DNA of 34,444 nucleotides, from assembly GCA_021298595.1 (NCBI GenBank), contig JAJTHL010000004.1:74070-108513 (forward strand). Direction: 5' to 3'. Position numbers and translations under genes: made by a program. The DNA is from Alphaproteobacteria bacterium (lineage in GTDB: Bacteria > Pseudomonadota > Alphaproteobacteria > Caedimonadales > UBA1908). A model generated the notes under the pieces. That model was not told the DNA's origin, ran no database searches, and saw nothing but the letters and a program-made list of their open reading frames with translations. Below are positions 18,177 to 25,508 of this stretch, in pieces. The stretch's first letter is position 1; every line of letters starts with the position of its first letter.

Positions 18177-19703
18177 TTAGCTTTTTGTTTTTGCAATAAG
18201 CGCGTTGTATTTTTTGCTCAGGGCCATGACGGACAACGCCCACGCCCCCACAACAAGGCCCACAACACCGGTCAGATAAGGCGCAATCACCATGATTTCT
18301 TTAGTCCCGAGGGCAAAGAACAGGATCTGCTGAATGGCGCTACCACCGGCCTTACCAAGACGGCCACCAATCACGTCTACGGCCGCTTTACCCTTACTCT
18401 TGAGCTCGGCGTCCAAAGGAATGTACGCCATTTCCTTGGTTGGATCAAAGTGGGCGTACTTCGTGCCCTTGGTCGCAATGTTTTGCACCGCGCCGATGTA
18501 AACCAAGAGCACAGGAAGGGCAAGTCCCATTCCAGCGGCAATCGGTCCAAAGACATCTTCACCAAAGATGCACATGAAAAAGAGCCCCCCAGTGACAATG
18601 GTCACAAGAGGCGTCACAATGGCGCCCACAAACCAACCAAATCTGCGCACGATTCCCTTTGTAAACATGATCAAAAGAATCGTAGCGATCCCTGTATATT
18701 TCGAGAAATCACCCATAAACGCGTTATAATCGTTAGGACTTGGGAATGCGATGCGGATGTTATGCTTCCACACGACTTCGATCACGTTGATGGAGATACC
18801 GTATCCAATGACAAGAAGGGCGATCAACCCGATGTAAGGGTTTGTGAAAATGTATTTGAAGCTTTCCGCCACACCAAGCTTTGGCTTGGACTTTCCTTTT
18901 TTAGCGCCGTCTGCTTCTGTACTTTTTTGGTATCGCGGATCTTTTAAAACCACACGCGTCAGGTATAGGTAAAAGCCGACACAAACAAGACCGGCAACGG
19001 CTACCGCCAAGGTGATGTACTCAAGGGATACACCCCAACGAATTTCCACAGGAAGGTTTTTCGTTACATTAGAAAGCTCTTTGTTCAATGTACCAGCAAA
19101 GATCAAAGAGATGTTTGCCATCATACCAAACAAAGAATAAAAGCGCTTGGCTTCTTCGGTTTTAACAATGTCGTTGGCAAACTGCCAGAACAAAAGAGAA
19201 AGCATTACGCTCCCCCAAAGCTCGGACAACACATAAAACGTCGAATACGTCCACACGCCCCATACAGGAATAATCGCCTGCAGACGGGGGTATGCTTCTT
19301 TCATGGCATTAACGGCTTCAAGGCTTGGATGGAAGTGTTCAATGTTGGGGTAAATCACATATCCAAAAGCTAAAAAGAAGGCCACAAACACTCCAATAAT
19401 ACCTACGAAAAGCGTATCACGGGAAAACAAGTTCGCCAGTTTTGCGTACAACACCACAAACAATACCGCCGCCGGCATCACAACGTAGAACTTGAGAGAG
19501 CTGAGGATTTCGGCGCCAGATCCGGGAGCCGTTAAGACCAAAGCATCCTTCGTGTTACGTAAAATTGTGTAGTTAAACAGGATGAAAAACATGACCATGC
19601 ACATGGGAAGAAACTTTTTCATCTCATAACCATGAATCGGCCAAATTGCTGCGCGGAGTTTTCCAAATTCCGGCGCTGGCGCTGAGCTATTGTTTGCGGA
19701 CAT
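18177..19703 (-). CDS. tlc: ATP/ADP translocase (Tlc, nucleotide transport protein family)
   Basis: An inner-membrane antiporter that exchanges bacterial ADP for host ATP, or in some paralogues imports other nucleotides. The 508-residue protein is full length for the family (about 500) with about a dozen hydrophobic segments. It has the family N-terminus RAAIWPIHGYEMKKFLPMCMVMF and NYTILRNTKDALVLTAPGSGAE, which is characteristic. Further conserved blocks are VWTYSTFYVLSELWGSVMLSLLFWQFAND, RFYSLFGMMANISLIFAG, and DPTKEMAYIPLDAELKSKGKAAVDVIGGRLGKAGGS near residues 410-450. The ATG at 19703 has AAAGGT upstream. Preceding it is a long AT-rich leader. Which substrate this paralogue carries cannot be read from sequence; ATP/ADP exchange is the likeliest. 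Its presence is the main evidence for an obligate intracellular lifestyle. Confidence 0.95.
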   Translation of the reverse strand: MSANNSSAPAPEFGKLRAAIWPIHGYEMKKFLPMCMVMFFILFNYTILRNTKDALVLTAPGSGAEILSSLKFYVVMPAAVLFVVLYAKLANLFSRDTLFVGIIGVFVAFFLAFGYVIYPNIEHFHPSLEAVNAMKEAYPRLQAIIPVWGVWTYSTFYVLSELWGSVMLSLLFWQFANDIVKTEEAKRFYSLFGMMANISLIFAGTLNKELSNVTKNLPVEIRWGVSLEYITLAVAVAGLVCVGFYLYLTRVVLKDPRYQKSTEADGAKKGKSKPKLGVAESFKYIFTNPYIGLIALLVIGYGISINVIEVVWKHNIRIAFPSPNDYNAFMGDFSKYTGIATILLIMFTKGIVRRFGWFVGAIVTPLVTIVTGGLFFMCIFGEDVFGPIAAGMGLALPVLLVYIGAVQNIATKGTKYAHFDPTKEMAYIPLDAELKSKGKAAVDVIGGRLGKAGGSAIQQILFFALGTKEIMVIAPYLTGVVGLVVGAWALSVMALSKKYNALIAKTKS

Positions 19704-20388
19704 CGCGACAACCTTTTTGTTTATTTCAAAAAATAGAAAAGACCCACTGAAACAAGCATTGTCCAGCGGCGCATTTTCAAACCTCGTAAGTTTCTCCTGA
19801 GTCTCATTATCTCTGGAGCCTTGCTCTTCTCGAAAGAAGAAAGATGTCTCCTTTTAACCTATTTTATTTCTTTTTGCACCTTCTTTTTTGACACAGCACA
19901 CACCACAACAAATGCCGACTCGGAAAATACTTAATATTCACTTTCTATATTTTTGATTAACAACTAATAAATTCTTTTCATTGTAATATTTGCCTGAACG
20001 ACAAGGTAATGAAATACTTATTCTGACTTGCTTTATACACATAATTTTTGACGATGACATATCGTACAAATATATGATAAATATATACATACTGAACGGC
20101 TCTTCTTTTACGGTTTTTCTAAAGAGTCTCACCCGCTTGATCTTTTAAATTTCTGTTTTCAAAATCATGTCCCTACACTCTTTTTTAAAAACTCTCGATG
20201 CAAAAATATCACAGACAAAAGTCAGCATGGGAGACATCCAAAAGTAAGACGTTGCCATCTTAACCTGTTTCTTTAAGAGAAATGGGCAATCTTTTTTTCT
20301 TTTCTTGGTTTTGACAGATCCTTACAAGAAAGGTAATTTCATGTCCGGTAGATGTGCCTTTTGGGCCGGTCGTGTAATAAGGATGCTT
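19704..20388. other. Long AT-rich spacer between divergent tlc and carbonic anhydrase genes
   Basis: About 680 bases without a supported gene. The stretch 19930-20100 is very AT-rich with many TATA/ATAT runs. It should contain the tlc promoter and a leader for it, but no single -35/-10 pair on the minus strand stands out. On the plus strand TTGACA at 20311 starts a candidate promoter for the carbonic anhydrase. No RNA family or terminator is recognised. Confidence 0.5.
20311..20339 (+). promoter_or_regulatory. Candidate promoter of the carbonic anhydrase gene
   Basis: TTGACA at 20311-20316 is followed after 17 bases by TAATTT at 20334-20339. Transcription would begin near 20346, after the upstream ATG codon at 20341, which supports the ATG at 20389 as the real start. 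The -10 is a poor match. Confidence 0.35.
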
Positions 20389-21027
20389 ATGGAAAAGAGC
20401 TTTAAAAAAATGATGTCGGGGTATCAAGCTTTTCGCAAAAAGTACGCTCTTGGCAATAAATCCATCATGCGCGCTCTGTCTAAAGACGGCCAAAAGCCCA
20501 AAATTATGGTGGTCTCCTGTTGCGACTCTCGTGTGGATCCGGCACTCATTCTCCAATGCGATCCAGGCGATTTATTTGTTGCAAGGAACGTGGCAAACTT
20601 GGTGCCTCCCTATGAACGTGATGGCGCCCGACATGGCACAAGCGCCGCCCTTGAATTTGGTATTTGCGTCCTGAAGATAGATCATTTGATCCTGCTTGGG
20701 CATAGCCAGTGTGGTGGCGTCAGCGCCCGTATGGCGCACAAAACGATGAAAGAAAATGACTTTATCTCCAGCTGGATGTCGGCTGTCACCACTGACCCCT
20801 TGCCGCATATGAGCCTCGATGATTATGCCAAGGAATCCCTTCGTCAGTCCCATAAAAACGCCCTGACATTTCCGTGGATCAAAGAGCGCGTGAACGCAGG
20901 CACCCTGGTTATCCACGAGTGGTATTTTGATATCAAATCAGGAAAAGTCTTTACCTTCCAAAAGGATCAAGGTGCCTACGTAGCTCTGTCAGAAGGCCCT
21001 GTCGCGCAAAAGGACTCTACCCTATAA
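20389..21027 (+). CDS. Beta-class carbonic anhydrase
   Basis: Interconverts CO2 and bicarbonate in the cytosol, supplying bicarbonate for carboxylations. From the ATG at 20389 (ATAAGG upstream) it has 212 residues. Predicted zinc ligands are C45, H105 and C108 (CCDSRVD and GHSQCGG), with the D46-R48 dyad. The GDLFVARNVANLVPPYE segment and ALEFGICVLKIDHLILLGH strand are typical, closest in style to CynT-like clade enzymes rather than E. coli Can. An ATG at 20341 with AAAGG upstream is an alternative start adding 16 residues (RCAFWAGRVIRML...), which are not conserved in the family as far as can be judged. The gene ends 11 bases inside the convergent 2H phosphoesterase gene. Confidence 0.9.
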   Translation: MEKSFKKMMSGYQAFRKKYALGNKSIMRALSKDGQKPKIMVVSCCDSRVDPALILQCDPGDLFVARNVANLVPPYERDGARHGTSAALEFGICVLKIDHLILLGHSQCGGVSARMAHKTMKENDFISSWMSAVTTDPLPHMSLDDYAKESLRQSHKNALTFPWIKERVNAGTLVIHEWYFDIKSGKVFTFQKDQGAYVALSEGPVAQKDSTL

Positions 21028-21550
21028 CCTCTAAAAACTGCCCCCATTCGTCACTTCGCCCCAGGCGCACTGCACATGGGATCACTTCCTTCATGGGAGG
21101 CGCTTCAAAAACGCCGGCAGGAAGCGTCACGTCTTCGAGTGTAATGCGTGCCAAGGTAAAGTGGGGGAAATAATCGTTCCCTGTTTTTTGCAAAGGAGAA
21201 ACTTGCCTATCCTTAAGAAAACTAACTATCTCTTCTTGCAAACTAAGAAGAGATTCCTCTCGGCGCACCCCGTGCCCCACCCACAAACCTGACCCTCCAG
21301 ACACCTCATCCAAATGTGCATAGAAATGCACGGGCATGACACTGATACAACGCTCCAGAAACGGGGCAGCGCACGCAAGGGCCTCGGCTGTATCACGTGC
21401 ATAGAATTGACTCAAAGTCACATGCGCCAACGCCCGCCCCGGTGCAAGACAATAATTCATTTGTCTGTCTTGAAAAACTGACGCTGTCCTAAAATACGCC
21501 TCTTGGATTTTTTCATCGGGGCACAGCGCAATATTAAAGCGTGCCTTCAT
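21017..21550 (-). CDS. 2H phosphoesterase / 2'-5' RNA ligase-like protein
   Basis: Two HxT/S-type motifs define the 2H superfamily: H43-V-T45 (AHVTLSQF) and H130-F-T132 (PHFTLARI), about 87 residues apart in a 177-residue protein, the usual size. Family members act on 2'-5' or cyclic phosphodiester bonds in RNA or nucleotides; the bacterial LigT branch is poorly understood. The N-terminus KARFNIALCPDEKIQEAYF fits the first strand and helix. The start has AAAAGGAG upstream. It follows the phospholipase-D-like gene by 16 bases and probably ends that run; its stop lies inside the 3' end of the convergent carbonic anhydrase gene. Substrate unknown. Confidence 0.75.
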   Translation of the reverse strand: MKARFNIALCPDEKIQEAYFRTASVFQDRQMNYCLAPGRALAHVTLSQFYARDTAEALACAAPFLERCISVMPVHFYAHLDEVSGGSGLWVGHGVRREESLLSLQEEIVSFLKDRQVSPLQKTGNDYFPHFTLARITLEDVTLPAGVFEAPPMKEVIPCAVRLGRSDEWGQFLEVIG

Positions 21551-21566
21551 CAGTTTTTTCTCCTTT

Positions 21567-22571
21567 TCACCGTGCCATGTGCCAATCCCTTAAAAAAACC
21601 GTTTTGAGGCACTCCACTGCGTCCGCATTTTCTAACACCACTCCTAGCTCTCGGTTTTTTTCCAATGATTGCGGGTAAAAATTTGCGGACCCCACGTATA
21701 TTTTTTCACTTTCTTCACCCGCATCAAGGATCATCACTTTCGCGTGACCATATAAATGTGTCATGAGCCGCACTTGTGCTCCCCTCTCTTTTAAATAACG
21801 TTGATGGGGAAGATTATCATCCTTTGATTTATCAAAGGGGTAGGGCATCATCAAAAGACGCACCTCTATGCCCCTGCGCGCCGCGTCTGCCATGGCGTTT
21901 ACAAGCGTGCTATCTTGGATATCTTGCTGGTAAATCCACAGGCTTTTCTTGGCTGACGCGATCAACGTCACAAAGGGTTTTCGGCCTGCATCGGGACTCC
22001 ATATAAAGTGTGTGCGCGTTGACGAAGTTGGCTCACGGCGCACATCCTTATAGAAAAAATCAAGAAGCTCTTTGATAGCGTTCTCTTCCGTCAGCGTCAC
22101 CATGAAATCCCGGGCAGGTTTTTCGGTGGTATGCCCATCAAAGGATTCAGCGTCCCAGTTTCCAGTGCTGACAAGGGCGTAGTTTTTATCAACGACCAGC
22201 ATTTTGTAGTGAAGCTGCTCAAAATATTCAGGAGCTTCATATACTTTGATCCCGACCCGCTCGAACTGCGCTGTGCGCGTTTGTGATTGGTCTACCTGAC
22301 GCTCATGACGATACATGTTTTTTGTTAACAAAATCTCTATGTGCACACCCCTCTGCGCGGCCTCTACAAGAGCGCCCACCACCGTATCATCGGTCAGTTT
22401 GTATGCCGCCACTTGAAGGCTATCTTTTGCATCTTGAATCGCCTTTAAAAGCGGCGTCCTTCCCGCATCGGGTAAGACAATCACACCGCTTTGTGGCCAA
22501 TCAACGGGAAGCGCCCACACCGTTACTTGCCAAAGCAAGGTCACCACGCAGAGAAACACAGGCCTTAGCAT
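21567..22571 (-). CDS. Secreted phospholipase D-like protein with two HKD motifs
   Basis: The 334-residue protein carries both HKD catalytic motifs of the PLD superfamily: H121-x-K123-x4-D128 (LHYKMLVVD), followed by GNWD, and H276-x-K278-x4-D283 (GHAKVMILD), followed by GSANFYP. A signal peptide (MLRPVFLCVVTLLWQVTVWA) is present. The ATG at 22571 has GGAG six bases upstream, so the upstream ATG at 22595 is not preferred. Each half has its own strand start (GVIVLPDAGR and HFIWSPDAGRK), so it is a complete two-domain enzyme, resembling cardiolipin-synthase-like or minor secreted PLD proteins. It could cleave phospholipids or nucleic acid; as an exported enzyme of an intracellular bacterium it is a candidate membrane-active factor, which is inference. 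Confidence 0.85.
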   Translation of the reverse strand: MLRPVFLCVVTLLWQVTVWALPVDWPQSGVIVLPDAGRTPLLKAIQDAKDSLQVAAYKLTDDTVVGALVEAAQRGVHIEILLTKNMYRHERQVDQSQTRTAQFERVGIKVYEAPEYFEQLHYKMLVVDKNYALVSTGNWDAESFDGHTTEKPARDFMVTLTEENAIKELLDFFYKDVRREPTSSTRTHFIWSPDAGRKPFVTLIASAKKSLWIYQQDIQDSTLVNAMADAARRGIEVRLLMMPYPFDKSKDDNLPHQRYLKERGAQVRLMTHLYGHAKVMILDAGEESEKIYVGSANFYPQSLEKNRELGVVLENADAVECLKTVFLRDWHMAR

Positions 22572-22638
22572 CAAAACTCCTGTCTTGAAAATCATGAGAC
22601 GTCAACATGTTACAGAATATCAAAGGGAAGAGAAAGGC

Positions 22639-23091
22639 TTATAACTTTTTCTTTAGTTGCTTATTACCCGAGGAAGAGATCGCCTCATTTTCCTTTGTGT
22701 CCCACACAAAAAACTGCCATCCTAAATGTTCATAGTAAGTGATGGCCTCTTTTGCCGCGTTCACATACAGCGTCTTTACGCCGAGGGAGCGCGCCATTTC
22801 ACGGGTAAGCGCCTCAAGAACGCTCCCATACCCTTGACCTTGATCGTCCTCGTGAATAGCGAGCATCCTCACAATGGCGACGTAAGGAGAGATATGATCG
22901 AGCCTAACAGTGCCTATGGGACGCCCCTCCTTTTTAAGAAGAAGAGGATACGCGCCTTCTTTTGATTCATCGGGATGGTGGGGATCGTAGTGGGTATAGC
23001 CTCGCGCCTCAAATAGCACGCGCCGCCTAATCTCGTGGTAGCGCGCCCAGTCAGCGGGTGATATCACGCGCTCAAGCGTCAAAGAGGGCAT
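22639..23091 (-). CDS. GNAT-family N-acetyltransferase
   Basis: A single GNAT domain. The acetyl-CoA binding motif A is IVRMLAIHEDDQGQGYGSVLEALTREM (Q-G-Q-G-Y-G loop), followed by the VKTLYVNAAKEAITYYEHLGWQ motif B typical of this fold. The substrate is unknown. Two close ATG codons, 23097 and 23091, lie after AAGGAG; 23091 has the better spacing of nine bases. A GTG at 23121 would overlap the previous gene. The gene follows the flavodoxin-like gene by 14 bases and is probably co-transcribed with it and ltaE. The last residues (SGNKQLKKKL) are basic. Confidence 0.85.
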   Translation of the reverse strand: MPSLTLERVISPADWARYHEIRRRVLFEARGYTHYDPHHPDESKEGAYPLLLKKEGRPIGTVRLDHISPYVAIVRMLAIHEDDQGQGYGSVLEALTREMARSLGVKTLYVNAAKEAITYYEHLGWQFFVWDTKENEAISSSGNKQLKKKL

Positions 23092-23105
23092 AAGCATATT
23101 CTCCT

Positions 23106-23660
23106 TCACCGCAAACGCCACCTCAACACGGCTGCGGCCACGCGCGCACCAAAAAGTCTTGCAGTACGCGCGTCCCCTTCATCAATCAAAAGCGCTTTAT
23201 CACGACTTGCCGTCGCCATAAGCCCCAACCAAGATCCCGCTTGATTGATCTCTTGTTCGTTTTTCTCATAAAGGCTGCCAAGCTTGTTTTGTCCCACCCA
23301 CACCATGCCGTGCTGCAGGGCAAAAAGGGACAAACTGGTCAGGGTCGCAAGCTTATCACCGCTGGGGCTTGATCCAACCGTAAAGCCCGCCGCTATTTTA
23401 TCTGACCAAGGCTGATCAAGCCAGAACAGGCTGCTTGCATCCATAAAAGCCTTAAACCGGGCGCTCACCCCGCCCATATAGGTCGGCGATCCAAAAATAA
23501 GCCCCTCTGCCCCATGAAGAATTTGCCAGCCAGTAGCTTCAAGGTCTGAAACACACAAGACTTTGCAGTCTTGAAGATGGACGCGCACGCCTTCTTCAAC
23601 ACACAGCGCCAAACGCTTTGTGTGCCCTGCCCCACTGTCGTAAAGAATGACAAGACTCAT
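23106..23660 (-). CDS. Flavodoxin-like / WrbA-type FMN-binding protein
   Basis: A 184-residue flavodoxin-fold protein. The phosphate-binding loop is near the N-terminus (VILYDSGAGHTKRLA), GLIFGSPTYMGGVSARFKAFMD is the flavin-site segment shared with WrbA and related quinone or FMN reductases, and GFTVGSSPSGDK follows as the third flavin-contact region. It may reduce quinones or act as an electron carrier; the exact reaction is not determined. The ATG at 23660 overlaps the stop codon of ltaE as ATGA, indicating translational coupling. The protein is slightly shorter than WrbA (about 200) and its C-terminus (AARVAAAVLRWRLR) is basic. It is followed by the GNAT gene. Confidence 0.82.
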   Translation of the reverse strand: MSLVILYDSGAGHTKRLALCVEEGVRVHLQDCKVLCVSDLEATGWQILHGAEGLIFGSPTYMGGVSARFKAFMDASSLFWLDQPWSDKIAAGFTVGSSPSGDKLATLTSLSLFALQHGMVWVGQNKLGSLYEKNEQEINQAGSWLGLMATASRDKALLIDEGDARTARLFGARVAAAVLRWRLR

Positions 23661-24706
23661 GACGCGCGCTTTTTCGTGTGGGCGTGACAATCATTGAGAA
23701 ACGCGTCGATGTCTTCTGCCGTCGTCTCAAAACTTGTCACGAATCGGTAAACATCGGGTCCCAGCAGGGGCCACCCATAGAAAAAGTGTCCACGCTCGGT
23801 CAGATGAGCTGCGAGCACATTCGGCATTTTCACAAAGACGGCGTTGGCTTCTGTGGGGTAAATAAGCTTCACCTCGGGCACGCCCGCAAGACCAAAGGCA
23901 AGCCTTTGGGCAGCAGCATTCGCGTGGGCCGCGTTACGAAGCCACAGATCGTCTTCTAAAAGACACATAAGCTGCGCCGAAATAAAGCGCTGTTTTGAGG
24001 CAAGCTGCCCCTGGCGTTTGCGGATATACTCAAAATCTTGAGCGAGGGCTGGATTAAAAAAGACAACGGCCTCGGCCAACATGGCGCCGTTTTTTGTCCC
24101 GCCAAAGGAAAGCGCGTCCACCCCTACGCGCCAGGAAATATCCCCAGGATGGCATCCAAGGCTTGCGACCGCATTGGCAAAACGGGCGCCGTCCATATGA
24201 AGGTAAAGCCCCCATGTGCGACAACCTTTTGCCAACGCCTCGATCTCTTGGGGCGTGTACACTGTGCCCACCTCTGTGGATTGGGTCAGCGTAAGGGTGC
24301 CCGGCCTTGAATGATGCATGCCGTTTGCCTTGGCAAGGCAACAAAGGGCGTGGACAGCCTCTGGTTTTATTTTACCGTTTTCGCCAGGCGCCGTCAGGAC
24401 TTTGGCACCCGTAAAAAACTCTGGCATGCCGCACTCATCTTGCACCACATGGCTCCAGGGATGGGCGATGATGGCCTCGTAAGGACGCACAAGGCAGCTA
24501 AGGGCACTTGAGTTGGCCGCTGACCCATTGAATACAGGAAAGACCAAAAGGTCTGGCTTTTGAAAAAGCTCTTGAAAGGCACGCGTAAGGGACTGTGTGA
24601 GCGCGTCTTGGCCATACGCTTTGGCGCCTCCCCGCGAAGCTTCTTGAAGACGCTGCCAGATTTCAGCGCTTACCCCAGCTGTGTTATCACTTGCTAAAAA
24701 GGTCAT
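23657..24706 (-). CDS. ltaE: Low-specificity L-threonine aldolase
   Basis: A PLP-dependent enzyme that splits L-threonine or L-allo-threonine into glycine and acetaldehyde. The start MTFLASDNTAGVSAEIW and YGQDALTQSL follow the Pseudomonas-type LtaE pattern. Key parts are VFNGSAANSSAL near residues 58-69, HVVQDECGMPEF, HMDGAR with D172, and the PLP lysine K205 in SFGGTKNGAM. Its 349 residues are the normal length. The ATG has AGGAG eight bases upstream. It heads a tight run of five minus-strand genes (ltaE, flavodoxin-like, GNAT, PLD-like, 2H). A palindrome 93-110 bases upstream could be a control element. It could supply glycine from host threonine. Confidence 0.9.
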   Translation of the reverse strand: MTFLASDNTAGVSAEIWQRLQEASRGGAKAYGQDALTQSLTRAFQELFQKPDLLVFPVFNGSAANSSALSCLVRPYEAIIAHPWSHVVQDECGMPEFFTGAKVLTAPGENGKIKPEAVHALCCLAKANGMHHSRPGTLTLTQSTEVGTVYTPQEIEALAKGCRTWGLYLHMDGARFANAVASLGCHPGDISWRVGVDALSFGGTKNGAMLAEAVVFFNPALAQDFEYIRKRQGQLASKQRFISAQLMCLLEDDLWLRNAAHANAAAQRLAFGLAGVPEVKLIYPTEANAVFVKMPNVLAAHLTERGHFFYGWPLLGPDVYRFVTSFETTAEDIDAFLNDCHAHTKKRAS

Positions 24707-24798
24707 GGGACGTCTCCTGAAAAAGGGGTGCCTTTGTTAGTCGTGCGCCGGGGTCGATCAGAAGTCAAGGAGATTTGCAGCCCCCTCATTAAACAGGG

Positions 24799-24816
24799 TT
24801 TTGCTTTAAAGCAAAA
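24799..24816. promoter_or_regulatory. Perfect 18-base palindrome upstream of ltaE
   Basis: TTTTGCTTTAAAGCAAAA is a perfect palindrome, extendable outward by a G-T wobble and two G-C pairs. It lies between the broken small secreted gene and ltaE, about 93 bases before the ltaE start. It could be an operator or a hairpin; no T tract follows on either strand. Confidence 0.35.
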
Positions 24817-24861
24817 TCCCCCGAACACAAATACAGAGGACTTTTCTTTACACTATGAACG

Positions 24862-25165
24862 TTACCGTTCCCACACAATGGGCCCAAGCTTTTGTACTGC
24901 TTTTCTGAATTCTTCTAGGGTGAAGTGTGGATTTAAGACATGATCTTCAGTCAACGTGACACCTCCCAATACAGTCCCCTCACCAAGGGTGAAACATCGA
25001 CCTGTAGAAAGGTTTCCGCAAGACACTCCATCCTTTTCATGCGTAATTGATACCCCAGACGCAAGGGTAAAGGTTCTGGTCCTTATAATCTTCCTCTTTT
25101 AGATCGCTTGCGAGGCCGCTAGAAACACCGCACAGCATCATCGCAACACCCATAAGATTTTTCAT
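24862..25165 (-). pseudogene. Small secreted protein gene broken by a frameshift
   Basis: The first frame starts at an ATG with AGGAGG five to six bases upstream and encodes a convincing signal peptide (MKNLMGVAMMLCGVSSGLA-SD), then stops after 42 codons at 25037. A second frame, shifted by one base, is open from about 25115 down to the TAA at 24862. It encodes RTFTLASGVSITHEKDG, then VSCGNLSTGRCFTLGEG, TVLGGVTLTEDHVLNP, and HFTLEEFRKAVQKLGPIVWER. The total of 304 bases is 3n+1, so one lost or two gained bases between about 25055 and 25115 would restore a protein of roughly 100 residues. An AAAA run near 25105 is a likely slip site. Family not recognised. A genuine pseudogene or a sequencing error are both possible. 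Confidence 0.7.
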
Positions 25166-25242
25166 TTTCTCCTCCTGCTTAGCATATTGATTGTATTAAC
25201 TTAGAAGTGACTAGCTTTCTTCAGTCTCAAGAGCAACAATTC

Positions 25243-25283
25243 ATAACCACGGGGGGCCACATAAGCCCCCCGTGGTTATTTTT
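25243..25283 (+). terminator. Very strong hairpin with short T tract
   Basis: ATAACCACGGGGGGC (25243-25257) pairs perfectly with GCCCCCCGTGGTTAT (25265-25279) around a seven-base loop, followed by TTTT on the plus strand. No plus-strand gene ends upstream. On the minus strand it lies directly after the truncated amidase fragment but without a T tract there. It may be a terminator left over from a rearranged gene. Confidence 0.6.
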
Positions 25284-25284
25284 G

Positions 25285-25440
25285 TTAGCCTTGTGTGTAA
25301 AAGGTGACGGTCGGCACCAAATAACAAAGAAACGTATCATCAATCTCTTGGTTAACGCCGTTCCACGTCTCACCCATAATGCACCCGAAAAACTTATTCA
25401 CGTAAATACCAGCTTTTCGATGAATACCAGTTAATACTTT
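25285..25440 (-). pseudogene. C-terminal fragment of a duplicated amidase-like gene
   Basis: The minus strand encodes GIYVNKF..., MGETWNGVNQEIDDTFLCYL and VPTVTFYTQG before a TAA at 25285. By hand alignment without gaps, 25 of 41 residues are identical to the C-terminus of the intact amidase-like protein at 25968-26942 (GVYVNKF..., MGETWHEVNQEIDDAFLCHL). Farther upstream only a faint trace remains (VLTGIHRKAG against the IGYHFETPKLG of the intact copy), and the frame is closed by a TAA at about 25446. There is no start codon or ribosome site. It is therefore the 3' remnant of a second, diverged copy; roughly the first 280 codons are gone and an unrelated small gene lies beyond. Confidence 0.85.
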
Positions 25441-25508
25441 CTTTTCATTTTACCCCTAAGATATAAGAGCTAGCCATGATGCACAGTTACTTAAAAAAGG
25501 AACAGATA

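Noticed and set aside
18114-18947. Long open frame (277 codons) on the plus strand, antisense to tlc
   Set aside because: It lies entirely over the terminator and the 3' half of tlc, has a composition rich in His/Lys/Arg typical of an antisense shadow, and shows no family motif or ribosome site.
19888-19893. TTGACA on the plus strand in the tlc spacer
   Set aside because: No -10-like hexamer follows at 15-19 bases and no gene starts nearby on that strand.
19938-20132. 64-codon minus-strand frame upstream of tlc
   Set aside because: It lies in the most AT-rich part of the spacer, has no ribosome site, and its translation looks like random AT-rich coding.
24728-24943. 71-codon plus-strand frame next to ltaE
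   Set aside because: It runs antisense across the palindrome and the 3' part of the frameshifted secreted gene, with no start signal.
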